64,000 nt of DNA from Brevinematales bacterium (lineage in GTDB: Bacteria > Spirochaetota > Brevinematia > Brevinematales > Thermospiraceae). The stretch lies in contig JAOADA010000003.1 of NCBI GenBank assembly GCA_026417555.1, positions 186,001 through 250,000 of the forward strand. The letters run 5' to 3'. The translations under genes and the position numbers were made by a program. The notes below the pieces were generated by a model, which was given only the letters and a program-made list of their open reading frames with translations, was not told where the DNA came from and searched no databases. Below, in pieces: positions 34,885-42,926 of this stretch. Position 1 is the stretch's first letter. Every line of letters starts with the position of its first letter.

Positions 34885-37206
34885 TCATTTCTGACCCTTT
34901 TTCCGACGCTTCGCAAGTTCAAGATTTTTTTGTATGGTGGCATTCTTTGGATCCAACTCCAATGCTTTTTCAAACATAGCAGCCGCCTCACTCCACTGTG
35001 CCAATTTGAAAAGCATCACACCAAACTGATTGTAGATACGGGCATCTGAAACTCGTTTGAGTGAAAGCCCTTGAATTTTTTTCATAGCTTCTTCAACACT
35101 CCCTTTATTGAGGAGACCCACTACCTCCTCATAAAGGTTCTCTTGTTTTCCCTGAAGAGGTTCAGAGGCTTCACTACAGGTCGCAGCTGCCCACTGAACA
35201 GGTTTGGCATAGCCACGAAACTCAACAATAAAAAGTGTCATATCATCACTTTGTGGTTCTCCTTCACAAAAATTCTGGATATCCTCCCATACCTTGCCCA
35301 CAAGTTCCTTGGGAGAAAGGCTCATAAACTGCAAGAGACATTCCTGAAACCTCTCATATCCATACTGTTCTTTGGCTCGATTATGCGCTTCTACAATACC
35401 ATCCGTAAAAAAGACAAGTTTATCCCCTACCTCAAGTTTTTCCCGTTCTGTTTCAAATACCACATCCTCCATCATGCCCAATAAAAACCCCTTGGCATCG
35501 AGCTTCTCTATTCTCTTTTGAGAGGATAAAAGGCAAAGAACCGGATGATGCCCCCCATTTGCAAAAACAAACTCTCCAGTTTCTACATTTAAAATGCCAT
35601 AGTAAGCTGTCAAATAATGATCCAAATCTCCTACTAAACGAAGAAGCTCCCTATTCAGTTCTGCCAACATCTCTCCAGGCCGTTTCTCTTCATGAGCACG
35701 ACTCTGAAAAAGCGCCTTGGCCATAGAAGAAATAAGCGCTGCTGGTACCCCATGTCCCGAAACATCCGCAATCAAAAGACCATAGAGATTGTCACTGAGA
35801 GGAAGACAATCATAAAGATCTCCGCCAACACTCTCCATCGCCATATAAGAAACACCAAAATCAATTTCCTCTCGCTTGGGAAGAGTCTCCACAGAAGGAA
35901 TAAGTTGTTCTTGCACCCTTTGCGCCATCTCCAACTCGAACATCATCTGTCGGTTTTTGTGAGAGAGTTCTTCATTGGCTATTTGAAGTTCAAGGGTACG
36001 TTGTTGAACCATCAACTCCAGATTTTCTGTAAAGGTTTTGATGGTCTCTGCCATTTCATTGAAACTCACGGCCAAATCTTCAAGTTCATCACCTGTCTTC
36101 ACCCTCACCCTGTGAGAAAAATCTCGACTTCCAAAGGCTTTGACCCCTTCTTCAAGTTCCATGATGGGATTTACAATCATACGATTGGTGATCCAAGAAA
36201 GAAGAAAAATGGTGACTATCACCACGATAAAGGTAAAAAAGACACTAATAAGCCCTAAGGTTGTTGCTGGACGAAAAGCCTCTCGGTATCCTACACTTGC
36301 CACAACAAACCAATCTAACTCAGGAAGATACTGAAAGGCATAAATTGTTTTCACCCTTTTTACATTTTCCGTGTCGTTCCCCTCAACGAATAATTGTTCT
36401 TCTGTAGCTACCATAATCCCATTGGTTTTTTCTTTTATCAAACGATGAATCTCTGTATCCCGGATACGACTCTCGAGCATCTTGGTAGAGTGAATGACTT
36501 GAGTAAAAAGAGAGGTAAAAATCTCCACCGCTCCTGTAGTTCCAATCTTGAGTTTCACAATATCGTTTCGAAAATCCATGGGATTAATAAGACCTCGAAA
36601 ATCCGATTTATAGGTTGAGACAACGACAATCCAGTCCAAAGCCTTGCAATAGATATAATGATCTATCTTTTCTACCTGCTTCCCCTCTTCTTCCAAAGTA
36701 TATTCCAAGAAATCTACTTGTCCAGGGGGAAGCGTCGTTGCCCCAGCAAGAATATTCATATGATAAAGAATCCCATTCACATCTTTGAAACCCAGTCGAA
36801 CCACATTTTTCCCTATCAAAGAAGGATCTGGATGAAACACTATATCCCCTTTAAGAGTCATAATGTAACTAAAACCACCTTGGCCTACCTGAACTTCACG
36901 AAGATAGGAAAGTACTTCCTCTTTGATTCTCTCTGGTCTCTCCCCTTTCTTCTTCTCAAGAAGGCGGGCTGTTTCCTCTAAGGGATATTTCACATAGTTT
37001 TTTATGGCTGTATTAAGGGCTGTCTGGGCTACGATAGTAGCTCCTTGCAGGTTATTCTTCAATTGTTCTTCAATAGAGCGCCTCAATTGTTGTGAGGCAT
37101 TCCAGTAAAGAATGAGGCTTAACATAGTCATAAAGCCCAAAATAAACAGAACAAAAATAGCAAGGAGTTTTCTCCTCACCGACATTTTCTGGATAAAAGG
37201 CGGCAT
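34885..37206 (-). CDS. Cache-HAMP-SpoIIE phosphatase with C-terminal TPR
   Basis: A 773-residue membrane receptor-phosphatase. A first membrane segment (~11-33) and a second (~320-340) enclose a periplasmic Cache domain with RLGFKDVNGILYHMNI- and GAVEIFTSLF-type blocks. HAMP follows (~340-395), then a coiled coil, then the PP2C-like SpoIIE domain with SVGGDLYDCL and IADVSGHGVPAAL (metal-binding Asp), and MTLFIVEF near its end. The last ~70 residues are TPR (AAAMFEKALELDPKN). The likely role is dephosphorylating a STAS-type antagonist in response to an external ligand. SD AGGAGGG. It lies 10 bases after glgC. Confidence 0.87.
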   Translation of the reverse strand: MPPFIQKMSVRRKLLAIFVLFILGFMTMLSLILYWNASQQLRRSIEEQLKNNLQGATIVAQTALNTAIKNYVKYPLEETARLLEKKKGERPERIKEEVLSYLREVQVGQGGFSYIMTLKGDIVFHPDPSLIGKNVVRLGFKDVNGILYHMNILAGATTLPPGQVDFLEYTLEEEGKQVEKIDHYIYCKALDWIVVVSTYKSDFRGLINPMDFRNDIVKLKIGTTGAVEIFTSLFTQVIHSTKMLESRIRDTEIHRLIKEKTNGIMVATEEQLFVEGNDTENVKRVKTIYAFQYLPELDWFVVASVGYREAFRPATTLGLISVFFTFIVVIVTIFLLSWITNRMIVNPIMELEEGVKAFGSRDFSHRVRVKTGDELEDLAVSFNEMAETIKTFTENLELMVQQRTLELQIANEELSHKNRQMMFELEMAQRVQEQLIPSVETLPKREEIDFGVSYMAMESVGGDLYDCLPLSDNLYGLLIADVSGHGVPAALISSMAKALFQSRAHEEKRPGEMLAELNRELLRLVGDLDHYLTAYYGILNVETGEFVFANGGHHPVLCLLSSQKRIEKLDAKGFLLGMMEDVVFETEREKLEVGDKLVFFTDGIVEAHNRAKEQYGYERFQECLLQFMSLSPKELVGKVWEDIQNFCEGEPQSDDMTLFIVEFRGYAKPVQWAAATCSEASEPLQGKQENLYEEVVGLLNKGSVEEAMKKIQGLSLKRVSDARIYNQFGVMLFKLAQWSEAAAMFEKALELDPKNATIQKNLELAKRRKKGQK

Positions 37207-37216
37207 ATCAACCCTC

Positions 37217-38491
37217 CTACGGTATCACCGTACCATCAGGCACGATGGTGTTTTTTGGTATCACCACAATCCCATCAATGATACTATAAAAGTCTCCCTC
37301 TTCGTAAAGCACCCCTCGTTCATTGAGAATTTTCACTCCTCGACCGATACGACAATTTTTATCAACAATAACTCGTCGAAGAATAGTCCCCTCCCCTATA
37401 ACACATTGAAAATCGACCCCACCTCCTGGTTGGCGAACAAAATAATCCGCCCCCATAATGACACTCTGATCCACTTGACACCCCTTTTCGATACGTGTTC
37501 GTATCCCTATCACAGAGCTAGAGATCTCTGCCTGGTCTATCACCACTCCATCACTAACGAGGGAATGTTCCACTGTGGCATTATGAAAACGGCTAGGGGG
37601 AAGAAACCTCGGCTTGAAAAAAAACGGCCAATCAGTCTGATAGAGATCAAACACAGGACAAGGTTGGACCATACCCATATGCGCCTGATGAAAAGAAAGA
37701 ATGGTACCTATATCTTCCCAATAACCCTGATATTCATACGCAGCCACTCTTTCCCCTTCTCTCATGAGAGCTGGCAAGACCTCTTTGCCAAAATCTTGCC
37801 ACTCCTGATGGCTATACAACACCTCTTTCAAAAAATCAAGATCAAACACATATATCCCCATGGATCCATAAAGAAACTCCCCCTGATTCCCCTTATACCA
37901 CTCCAAAGGAACCTCGGAAATCTCTGGTTTCTCTAAGAAAGCCTGAACCCTCCCCTGATCCAGCTTCACCACCCCAAAACGAGAACATTCCTCTTTTTTT
38001 ATAGGCAAAACCGCAATGGTTACCCTCGCTTTGTGCTCAAGATGACACGTTATTATCTCCCGATAATCCATCCGATAGAGTTGGTCTCCAGCCAGAATAA
38101 GCACATAGGCTTTCTGGAGCCCTTGGTTCTCTATATGCTTGATACCCTTCCTCACCGCATCAGCTGTTCCCTCCGAGAAACCGCTCTCCGCCGGATTAAA
38201 ACTCAATTCTGATGCCAAAATATCTACAAACCCCTCCCGAAAAAAATCCAGCTTATACGTCTGCATAATATGACGGTTAAGAGACGTAGATTGAAATTGT
38301 GTCATAATATAAATCTTGTGAATGCCTGAATGAATGCAATTGCTCACAGGAATATCAATAAGTCGATAATTCCCGCCAAAGGGAACGGCCGGTTTAGCCC
38401 GAAACTTGGTGAGAGGATAGAGTCTTTTTCCTCTCCCTCCCCCTAAGATAAACGCTATTGTCTGCTTCACACCCATTGAAAGATTTTCCAT
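37217..38491 (-). CDS. glgC: Glucose-1-phosphate adenylyltransferase
   Basis: Makes ADP-glucose, the committed step of bacterial glycogen synthesis. 424 residues with the nucleotide-binding block AFILGGGRGKRLYPLT, KPAVPFGGNYRLIDI, LAGDQLYRMDY, FLEKP and a C-terminal left-handed beta-helix. The open frame extends to 38605, but the ATG at 38491 has an AAAGGGG SD 7 bases upstream and the correct N-terminus. Upstream lie a structured element and the xylH terminator. Enzymes of this family are usually regulated by glycolytic intermediates. Confidence 0.94.
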   Translation of the reverse strand: MENLSMGVKQTIAFILGGGRGKRLYPLTKFRAKPAVPFGGNYRLIDIPVSNCIHSGIHKIYIMTQFQSTSLNRHIMQTYKLDFFREGFVDILASELSFNPAESGFSEGTADAVRKGIKHIENQGLQKAYVLILAGDQLYRMDYREIITCHLEHKARVTIAVLPIKKEECSRFGVVKLDQGRVQAFLEKPEISEVPLEWYKGNQGEFLYGSMGIYVFDLDFLKEVLYSHQEWQDFGKEVLPALMREGERVAAYEYQGYWEDIGTILSFHQAHMGMVQPCPVFDLYQTDWPFFFKPRFLPPSRFHNATVEHSLVSDGVVIDQAEISSSVIGIRTRIEKGCQVDQSVIMGADYFVRQPGGGVDFQCVIGEGTILRRVIVDKNCRIGRGVKILNERGVLYEEGDFYSIIDGIVVIPKNTIVPDGTVIP

Positions 38492-38520
38492 AAACTTGCC
38501 CCTTTTTCCCATTCTTCTCA

Positions 38521-38579
38521 AGACCCTTGCCGGGGGTGGCAAAAACCACACCCCGTTCCCATTTGAGGAATAAGGGTCT
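38521..38579 (-). promoter_or_regulatory. Compact three-way-junction RNA element in the glgC leader
   Basis: Read on the minus strand. P1: AGACCCTT (38579-38572) pairs with AAGGGTCT (38528-38521), 8 bp. P2: TTCC/GGAA (38570-38567 with 38559-38556), loop of 7. P3: GGGG-T-GTGG (38554-38546) with CCAC-CCCC (38539-38532), one bulged T and a 6-base loop. Junction strands are 1, 1 and 3 bases. The CCCTT of P1 could instead pair with the glgC SD (AAGGG at 38504-38500). No known riboswitch class was recognised. Confidence 0.5.
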
Positions 38580-38597
38580 GTATGGAGGTTGGTCACG

Positions 38598-38638
38598 AAA
38601 AACATCGGGAACTTTCTCCATAAGGGGAGAAAGTTCCC
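38598..38638 (-). terminator. Terminator after xylH
   Basis: GGGAACTTTCTCC (38607-38619) and GGAGAAAGTTCCC (38626-38638) form a perfect 13-bp stem with a 6-base loop. On the minus strand GATG and five T follow. It separates the xylFGH unit from glgC. Confidence 0.75.
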
Positions 38639-38653
38639 TTCCGGTGGAGGAAA

Positions 38654-39850
38654 CTACGATTTCTTTCTTGTTCTCACGTCCACCCAAACAGCCAGAAGCA
38701 GGATAAGCCCCTTGACAATATATTGAAATGTAATATCAAGGTTCATCAGACTCATCCCATTGTCAAGACTGGCCATCACAAGTGCCCCTATCACCCCTCC
38801 GACAATGGTACCTTCTCCCCCCATAAGACTCGTACCACCAATCACCGCTGAGGCAATTGCATCGAGTTCGGCATTTTGACCTGCTGACGTTGTAGCTGCA
38901 TTCAAGCGAGCTGTGTACACAATACCCGCCACCGCTGTCAGTAATCCCATCAACATATAGAGAAGCATCACATTCCTGGCAATATTGATACCAGAGAGAC
39001 GGGAAGCCTCCGCATTACCCCCAATCGCATAGAGATGCCGACCAAAAACCGTGTTGTTTGCTACAAAGGTAAAAAGCAGCGCAAGCACCATGACCAAAAT
39101 AATCGAATAAGGCACACCAAGATAAATAATCATAATCCCATAAAAAGCAGCAATCACCACGGAAATAAGAAACATCTTAAGAATTTGATATTTCATGGGA
39201 AGAACATGAAAACCATATTTTTGTCTGTCCCGACGGACCTTCATCTCAAAAAACCAGTACATCACCACACTAAAAACCATAAGATACAAACTAGTATCAT
39301 GAAAAGGAAGTGATCCGTTGATCTTAGGAAGATACGCCTGCCCAATTGCTTTAAAAGTATTTGCTGCCTCGGCAGGAGCCATCTCTAACCCTTGGGTTTG
39401 TCCACCAGTAATTCCAATAATAGCCCCACGAAAGGCTAGCATACTTGCAAGGGTCACAATAAACGCTGGCACCTTCTGATAAGCAATCCAGAAACCATGC
39501 CATGCCCCAATAGCTAGTCCCACAAGAAGCGTCACCACAACCGTTGGTAAAGGTGACCACCCCGCACGAATCATAAGAATAGCTGCCACGGCACCACAAA
39601 ATCCCATCACAGAACCCACAGAAAGATCAATATTCCCCGTAACGATAATAAGCACCATACCAATAGCCAAAATTGCTGTTGTCGCCGTTTGAACAAAGAG
39701 ATTGGAGAGATTCCTCGGTGTCAAAAAAATAAACCCGGTCAAAAAAGAAAAAATAATCCATATCCCCAAAAGCGCAATAATCATCGTATACTGACGGATA
39801 TTCTTACGAATAGAGTGGGTGATAAGCTCCCACAAAGAGGTGTGTTCCAT
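38654..39850 (-). CDS. xylH: Pentose ABC transporter permease, XylH-type
   Basis: A 398-residue inner-membrane permease of the BPD_transp_2 family with about 10 hydrophobic segments. Marks are [22 protein letters not shown] near residue 65 and the EAA-like loop [10 protein letters not shown] plus [18 protein letters not shown] toward the end. These are typical of xylose/ribose permeases, and the length (~390) fits XylH rather than RbsC (~320). SD AGGAGG precedes the ATG at 39850; the longer frame is not needed. It follows xylG by 32 bases. Confidence 0.88.
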   Translation of the reverse strand: MEHTSLWELITHSIRKNIRQYTMIIALLGIWIIFSFLTGFIFLTPRNLSNLFVQTATTAILAIGMVLIIVTGNIDLSVGSVMGFCGAVAAILMIRAGWSPLPTVVVTLLVGLAIGAWHGFWIAYQKVPAFIVTLASMLAFRGAIIGITGGQTQGLEMAPAEAANTFKAIGQAYLPKINGSLPFHDTSLYLMVFSVVMYWFFEMKVRRDRQKYGFHVLPMKYQILKMFLISVVIAAFYGIMIIYLGVPYSIILVMVLALLFTFVANNTVFGRHLYAIGGNAEASRLSGINIARNVMLLYMLMGLLTAVAGIVYTARLNAATTSAGQNAELDAIASAVIGGTSLMGGEGTIVGGVIGALVMASLDNGMSLMNLDITFQYIVKGLILLLAVWVDVRTRKKS

Positions 39851-39882
39851 AAGTGATCCTCCTTTTCCTGTTTTCGATTCCT

Positions 39883-41415
39883 TCAACATGCCACCGGAGA
39901 TTCTCCTATCCCACCGGTCGCATAATACATCACCGTTTCCTGGGTTGCCCGTGAAGCATCCAGTTCTCCTGTAATTTTTCCCTGATGGATGACCAATATA
40001 CGGTCACTCATTCCAAGAAGCTCCGGGAGTTCTGAACTGATCATCACCACACAAACTCCCTCATCTATGAGGGCATTCATGAGATTATAGATTTCATATT
40101 TTGCACCCACATCAATACCCCGGGTTGGTTCATCCAGGAACAGAACTTTTGGCTTAGTGAGAAGCCATTTTCCAATAATCACTTTTTGTTGGTTTCCTCC
40201 ACTCAAATTTCTCACCTCTTGTTCAATGGTTGGGGTTTTTACTCGAAGTTTCTGAACATAGTATTGTGTTTGCTTGATCTCTTCATTTTTGTTAATCACT
40301 CCCCACCTTGCCAATGAGGCAAGACTTGCCAACGTCATGTTGCGCTTCACATCCATTCCGAGAACAAGCCCATAGCGTTTTCTGTCCTCAGAGAGCAAAC
40401 TTATACCATGGCGAATCGCATCATCAGCAGAACGAATCACAATCTTTTGTCCATCAAGTCGTATTTCTCCTGACACCACTTTTCCCCACACTCCAAAAAG
40501 ACTCATCACCAATTCCGTACGACCGGCTCCCATGAGCCCTCCGAGCCCCAAAATCTCACCTCGACGAACCTCAAAACTCACATTATCACAGACTTTCCTT
40601 TCCCCATCAGGATCATACACTGTCCAATTGCGTACTTCAAGCACAACTTCCTTTGGCTTATGAGAGACACGCGGATAAACATTCGTAATTTCCCTCCCAA
40701 CCATATGACAGATGAGACGATTCTCATCAAAATTCTCTTTTCTATCTGTGATAATCGTCCTTCCATCTCGAAGAACTGTAATAGTATCGGCAATCTCCAA
40801 CACCTCCGGTAACCTGTGAGAAATAAAAATACAGGTCACCCCTTGGGCTTTTAGCTGACGAAGGATTCCAAGAAGTTTTTCTGATTCTGTCTCAGTAAGG
40901 GCTGCCGTTGGTTCATCAAGGATAAGAATAGAGGCATTTTTCGAAAGAGCTTTGGCAATTTCTACCAATTGCTGAGAGCCGACCCCCAAATCCCCTACCA
41001 TCGTTGCAGGACTCAAAGGCAATCCCACCATCTTGAGCAAATCCTCAGTTTTTTTGTAGGTTTCGTTCCAATTGATGATACCGTTTTGAACATTCTCATT
41101 ACCAAGATAAATATTTTCGGCAATCGTCATCTGTTTGATAAGGGTGAGTTCCTGATAAATAATCGCAATCCCCGCCTTTTCACTATCCCTAATATGAAAA
41201 AAACGCCTCTCCTCCCCATACACAACGATGGTCCCCTCATACGTTCCATAAGGATACACCCCACTCAGGACCTTCATCAACGTGGATTTTCCTGCCCCAT
41301 TTTCTCCCACAAGAGCATGAATCTCTCCCCTTTTCACTTGAAAAGTAACCCCATCAAGAGCTCTTACACCAGGAAACTCTTTGACGATGTGTTGCATCTC
41401 CAATGCATATTCCAT
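39883..41415 (-). CDS. xylG: Pentose ABC transporter ATPase, XylG-type (two ABC domains)
   Basis: A 510-residue protein with duplicated ATPase domains. The N domain has GENGAGKST, signature LGVGSQQ and ILILDEPTAAL. The C domain has a degenerate Walker A (GLMGAGRTE), the signature LSGGNQQ and VLFLDEPTRGID. This asymmetry is normal for sugar importers of the Mgl/Xyl/Rbs group. The start at 41415 has SD AAGGAG. The N domain is the visible relative of the ABC-LuxR regulator 6 kb away. Confidence 0.92.
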   Translation of the reverse strand: MEYALEMQHIVKEFPGVRALDGVTFQVKRGEIHALVGENGAGKSTLMKVLSGVYPYGTYEGTIVVYGEERRFFHIRDSEKAGIAIIYQELTLIKQMTIAENIYLGNENVQNGIINWNETYKKTEDLLKMVGLPLSPATMVGDLGVGSQQLVEIAKALSKNASILILDEPTAALTETESEKLLGILRQLKAQGVTCIFISHRLPEVLEIADTITVLRDGRTIITDRKENFDENRLICHMVGREITNVYPRVSHKPKEVVLEVRNWTVYDPDGERKVCDNVSFEVRRGEILGLGGLMGAGRTELVMSLFGVWGKVVSGEIRLDGQKIVIRSADDAIRHGISLLSEDRKRYGLVLGMDVKRNMTLASLASLARWGVINKNEEIKQTQYYVQKLRVKTPTIEQEVRNLSGGNQQKVIIGKWLLTKPKVLFLDEPTRGIDVGAKYEIYNLMNALIDEGVCVVMISSELPELLGMSDRILVIHQGKITGELDASRATQETVMYYATGGIGESPVAC

Positions 41416-41453
41416 ACACTCTTCTCCTTTTCCCTTTCTCCCAAACCCCCGTG

Positions 41454-41482
41454 ATATCCGGGGCAAATATTGCCCCGGATAT
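41454..41482 (-). promoter_or_regulatory. Long stem-loop between xylF and xylG
   Basis: ATATCCGGGGCA (41454-41465) and TGCCCCGGATAT (41471-41482) form a perfect 12-bp stem with a 5-base loop. On the minus strand it is followed by CACGGGGG, without a T-run. Such hairpins after binding-protein genes often protect the upstream message and lower expression of the downstream ATPase. Confidence 0.75.
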
Positions 41483-41502
41483 GGTACAGGGGTATCATGG
41501 GG

Positions 41503-42507
41503 TTATTTTGTCTTGTACACTTGCTCCCTTTTCAGATAGCCACTTTCAATCAACACCTTATCTATATTGGATTTGTCCACCACATACGGTGTGAGAAGTA
41601 CAGAAGGAACATCAATCTTGTTGTTATTAACCTTGCCATTGATTTGATCAGCAATACTCTCCTTCTTGGCAAGTTTAATAGCCAGTTCAATGGCCTTGGC
41701 ACCAAGCAATCGAGTATCTTTAAAGATAGTCATGGTCTGCGTCCCTTCCACGATACGAATAGCAGCAGCAAGCTCGGCATCCTGACCGGTAATAGGCACC
41801 TTCCCAGCAAGCCCTTGGGCAGCAAGAGCCTGAATACATCCACCAGCTGTCCCATCGTTAGGAGCAAGAACAGCATCAATCTTGTTTTTGTTGGCCGTGA
41901 GCGCCTGTTCCATGAGTTTCTGGGCTTCAGCAGGCTGCCAATCTTTTACCCATTGATCCATAACAATCTTGATCTGGCCCTTATCTACCAGGGGTTGGAT
42001 ATATTTCATAGCACCCTGACGGAAAAGTTTGGCATTGTTATCCGTAGGAGAACCAGCGAGCACCACATAGTTTCCTTTGGGTACAAGCCGGGTAATATAC
42101 TCACCCTGCAATTCTCCTACTTTTACATTATCAAAAGAGAGATACACATCCACCTCACAGTCGAGAACAAGACGATCATACGAAATAACGGGAATCCCAG
42201 CTTTATGAGCCTTTTCCACAATAGTAGCTGCACTGCTTGCATCATGGGGAGCCAGAATCAACACCTGAATTCCCTGAGCAATCAGGTTTTCACATTGGGC
42301 CACTTGTTTGGCAGCATCATTATCGGAAATCTGAACACGAAGATCTACCCCAAGCCTTTTGGCCTCTTCTTGCATCTTAATTTTATCTCTCACCCATCTC
42401 TCTTCTCTTTGAGTGGGAAGAGAAAGTCCCACACGAATTTTCTGTGCAAATGTTATTGTCGTGACTACAAAAGAAATTACCACTACCAAACCCAATATTC
42501 TTTTCAT
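41503..42507 (-). CDS. xylF: D-xylose-type periplasmic binding protein
   Basis: A 334-residue sugar-binding protein with a signal peptide (MKRILGLVVVISFVVTTITFA, cut near 21). The mature part fits peripla_BP_4: RVGLSLPTQREERWVRDK, ISDNDAAKQVAQCENLIAQG, ILAPHD, ISYDRLV, VLAGSPTDNNA and VLAPNDGTAGGCIQAL, all XylF-like, with ITGQDAE near the ligand site. The ATG at 42507 has SD AGGAGG. It binds xylose or a related pentose (lyxose possible given the neighbouring isomerase). It opens the xylFGH operon. Confidence 0.92.
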   Translation of the reverse strand: MKRILGLVVVISFVVTTITFAQKIRVGLSLPTQREERWVRDKIKMQEEAKRLGVDLRVQISDNDAAKQVAQCENLIAQGIQVLILAPHDASSAATIVEKAHKAGIPVISYDRLVLDCEVDVYLSFDNVKVGELQGEYITRLVPKGNYVVLAGSPTDNNAKLFRQGAMKYIQPLVDKGQIKIVMDQWVKDWQPAEAQKLMEQALTANKNKIDAVLAPNDGTAGGCIQALAAQGLAGKVPITGQDAELAAAIRIVEGTQTMTIFKDTRLLGAKAIELAIKLAKKESIADQINGKVNNNKIDVPSVLLTPYVVDKSNIDKVLIESGYLKREQVYKTK

Positions 42508-42547
42508 ACCTTTTCCTCCTTCTGGAAAAATACCCAAACAACACCTT

Positions 42548-42559
42548 GCCCTCACGGGC
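42548..42559 (-). promoter_or_regulatory. GNRA-loop hairpin in the xylF leader
   Basis: Minus strand GCCC-GTGA-GGGC, a four-pair stem closed by a GNRA tetraloop, about 40 bases before the xylF start and just after the mini-frame. Confidence 0.4.
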
Positions 42560-42597
42560 CCCTCTTTTCCTTTTTCCTCCACCATCTTCTCTTTCTC

Positions 42598-42615
42598 TTA
42601 TATTTCCTCTGCCAT
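42598..42615 (-). CDS. Five-codon leader reading frame ahead of xylF
   Basis: ATG GCA GAG GAA ATA TAA encodes M-A-E-E-I. It is preceded by AAAAGGAGGTGAG, a near-perfect complement of the 16S rRNA end and stronger than the xylF SD itself. It lies about 50 bases after the predicted transcript start. It may be a translated leader peptide or a ribosome standby/stabilising site. Chance occurrence is possible because it is so short. Confidence 0.4.
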   Translation of the reverse strand: MAEEI

Positions 42616-42643
42616 CTCACCTCCTTTTCTCTATTTTCACATA

Positions 42644-42661
42644 AAACGCTTTTTTGCGTTT
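42644..42661 (-). promoter_or_regulatory. 5'-end hairpin or operator at the xylF promoter
   Basis: AAACGC and GCGTTT flank six T (plus-strand reading), a perfect 6-bp inverted repeat a few bases after the predicted transcript start. CAC/GTG outside it could extend the stem. It is either an RNA stabiliser or a repressor site. Confidence 0.45.
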
Positions 42662-42672
42662 GTGTCGGCTTT

Positions 42673-42700
42673 ATTGTACACCCTCCGTAAAAAGAGTCAA
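42673..42700 (-). promoter_or_regulatory. sigma70 promoter of xylFGH
   Basis: Minus strand: -35 TTGACT (42695-42700), 16-base spacer, -10 TACAAT (42673-42678). The leader to xylF is about 160 bases. Confidence 0.7.
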
Positions 42701-42891
42701 TACGGAAAACGTATGATTTTGTGTAGAATATTCTCTCATACTAAAGAATGATGCCTCTATGATTGTTCATACTTTTGGATGAGAATCCTTTCGCCCCTCC
42801 GTAAGAAATACACCGTCTTTCCTTCCTGCCTTAAGAAATTTCCATCACTATACTATACTCTTCAAGAGATCTCCAAAACAAACGTGTTTTT

Positions 42892-42920
42892 TTGCAAAAA
42901 AAGCCTTCTTTCTCTATACT
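42892..42920 (+). promoter_or_regulatory. Promoter placed for a leaderless transcript
   Basis: TTGCAA (42892-42897), 17-base spacer, TATACT (42915-42920). The next start codon is at 42927, where transcription itself should begin, and no SD precedes it. Confidence 0.5.
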
Positions 42921-42926
42921 CATCCT

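Noticed and set aside
37217-38605. Longer GlgC starting at 38605
   Set aside because: The extra 38 residues cover the xylH terminator's T-run side and the three-way-junction element, lack an SD and do not resemble GlgC N-termini.
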